A stretch of 64,000 bases of DNA from Saccharothrix australiensis (GTDB taxonomy: Bacteria; Actinomycetota; Actinomycetes; Mycobacteriales; Pseudonocardiaceae): the NCBI RefSeq assembly GCF_003634935.1, contig NZ_RBXO01000001.1, forward strand, positions 7,589,501-7,653,500. The letters are read 5' to 3'. The notes beneath the pieces are model-generated. The model was not told the origin of the DNA. It was given only the letters and a program-made list of their open reading frames with translations, and made no database searches. Each line of letters begins with the position of its first letter. The stretch's first letter is position 1. Positions 63,635-64,000 of this stretch are shown in pieces. The position numbers and the translations under genes are program-made.

Positions 63635-64000
63635 TCACGCCACCCGCGAGAGGACGACGGCCGTCCCCAACGTAATCGACGGGTAGTGCTGAAGGATGCG
63701 CTCGGCCAGCTGCCCCAGCAGCGGGTGTCCGCCATGCGACTCCGTCAGTGCGCTGTAGAAGTCGGTCAGGTACCGGACGTACCGGCTGGACTGGAGCGGC
63801 CCGGCCATGTCGACCGCGTCCATCGCCAGCGCGGCGGCCTCGTCCAAGTCGCCGTTGGTCAGCGCCCCTGCCGCGCTGACCATGCCGATGAACGCCCTGG
63901 TCCTCAACGGCGTCTCCCCCGACGCCACCGCCAGTTCCGCGAACCGCCGGGCCTCGGCGGGACGTCCCAGGTCACGGAATCCGTGTGCTGCTTCGCCCGC
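63635..64000 (-). CDS. TPR-type regulator C-terminus (runs off the right edge)
   Basis: The last 121 codons of a minus-strand gene are present and the frame is open to the window end. The sequence is a helical-repeat array: EAAHGFRDLGRPAEARRFAE, LTNGDLDEAAALAMDAVDMA, YVRYLTDFYSALTES. It ends HYPSITLGTAVVLSRVA. This matches the C-terminal TPR region of large XRE-family transcriptional regulators common in actinomycetes. It converges on the APH gene with a 1-nt gap. The N-terminal HTH domain is outside the window. Confidence 0.7.
   Translation of the reverse strand, partial: AGEAAHGFRDLGRPAEARRFAELAVASGETPLRTRAFIGMVSAAGALTNGDLDEAAALAMDAVDMAGPLQSSRYVRYLTDFYSALTESHGGHPLLGQLAERILQHYPSITLGTAVVLSRVA

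Overview
The window is a high-GC actinomycete chromosome, most likely Pseudonocardiales (a Saccharothrix/Actinosynnema/Lentzea/Amycolatopsis-like organism). The reasons are the RpoB N-terminus, the order rpmG-hadA-hadB / tRNA-Trp-secE-nusG-rplK-rplA / rplJ-rplL / mce / rpoB-rpoC, the many GTG starts with 4-nt GTGA or ATGA overlaps, and several leaderless-looking promoters. The genus is an inference.

1-15.7 kb holds part of a specialised-metabolite cluster. On the minus strand are a stand-alone NRPS adenylation domain and an APH(6)/hydroxyurea-kinase-type phosphotransferase. Divergent from them is a ten-gene plus-strand operon: carbamoyltransferase 1, PhyH-type Fe/2OG dioxygenase, GT4 glycosyltransferase, StrB1-like amidinotransferase, class III aminotransferase, SurE-like phosphatase, carbamoyltransferase 2, stand-alone condensation domain, HAD phosphatase and myo-inositol-1-phosphate synthase. 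Together these suggest a guanidinylated, carbamoylated, glycosylated inositol-derived aminocyclitol carrying an amide-linked acyl or aminoacyl group, protected during synthesis by phosphorylation. No carrier protein, cyclitol dehydrogenase or exporter is visible, so the cluster probably continues to the left.

15.7-18.4 kb holds an APH-fold kinase, a small zinc-ribbon protein and a HTH/toxin-like gene pair whose promoter is flanked by a perfect 14-bp inverted repeat.

18.4-47.4 kb is the core gene-expression region, nearly all on the minus strand: tRNA-Thr, tRNA-Met, rpmG, hadAB, tRNA-Trp, secE, nusG, rplK, rplA, rplJ, rplL, rpoB, rpoC. A complete mce lipid-transport operon (mceG, yrbEAB, mceA-F, two Mas proteins) sits between rplL and rpoB. 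The 1.2-kb gap between mce and rpoB contains a striking palindrome array: two inverted ~130-bp modules whose 26-bp stems differ at seven positions yet stay perfectly paired, around an AAGCTT-rich nest of smaller hairpins. The rplJ leader has a promoter and an intrinsic-type attenuator.

47.4-64 kb is mixed: a GGDEF/EAL protein, a low-complexity stretch, a decayed integrase beside tRNA-Tyr, yajQ-rmlA, an unusual nuoB-nuoC-nuoI-htpX run, a LysR regulator, an unrecognised conflict-like protein with a 50-aa neighbour, a TetR/SDR divergent pair with two identical palindromic operators, remnants of two truncated genes, an APH-family kinase and the end of a TPR-type regulator running off the right edge.
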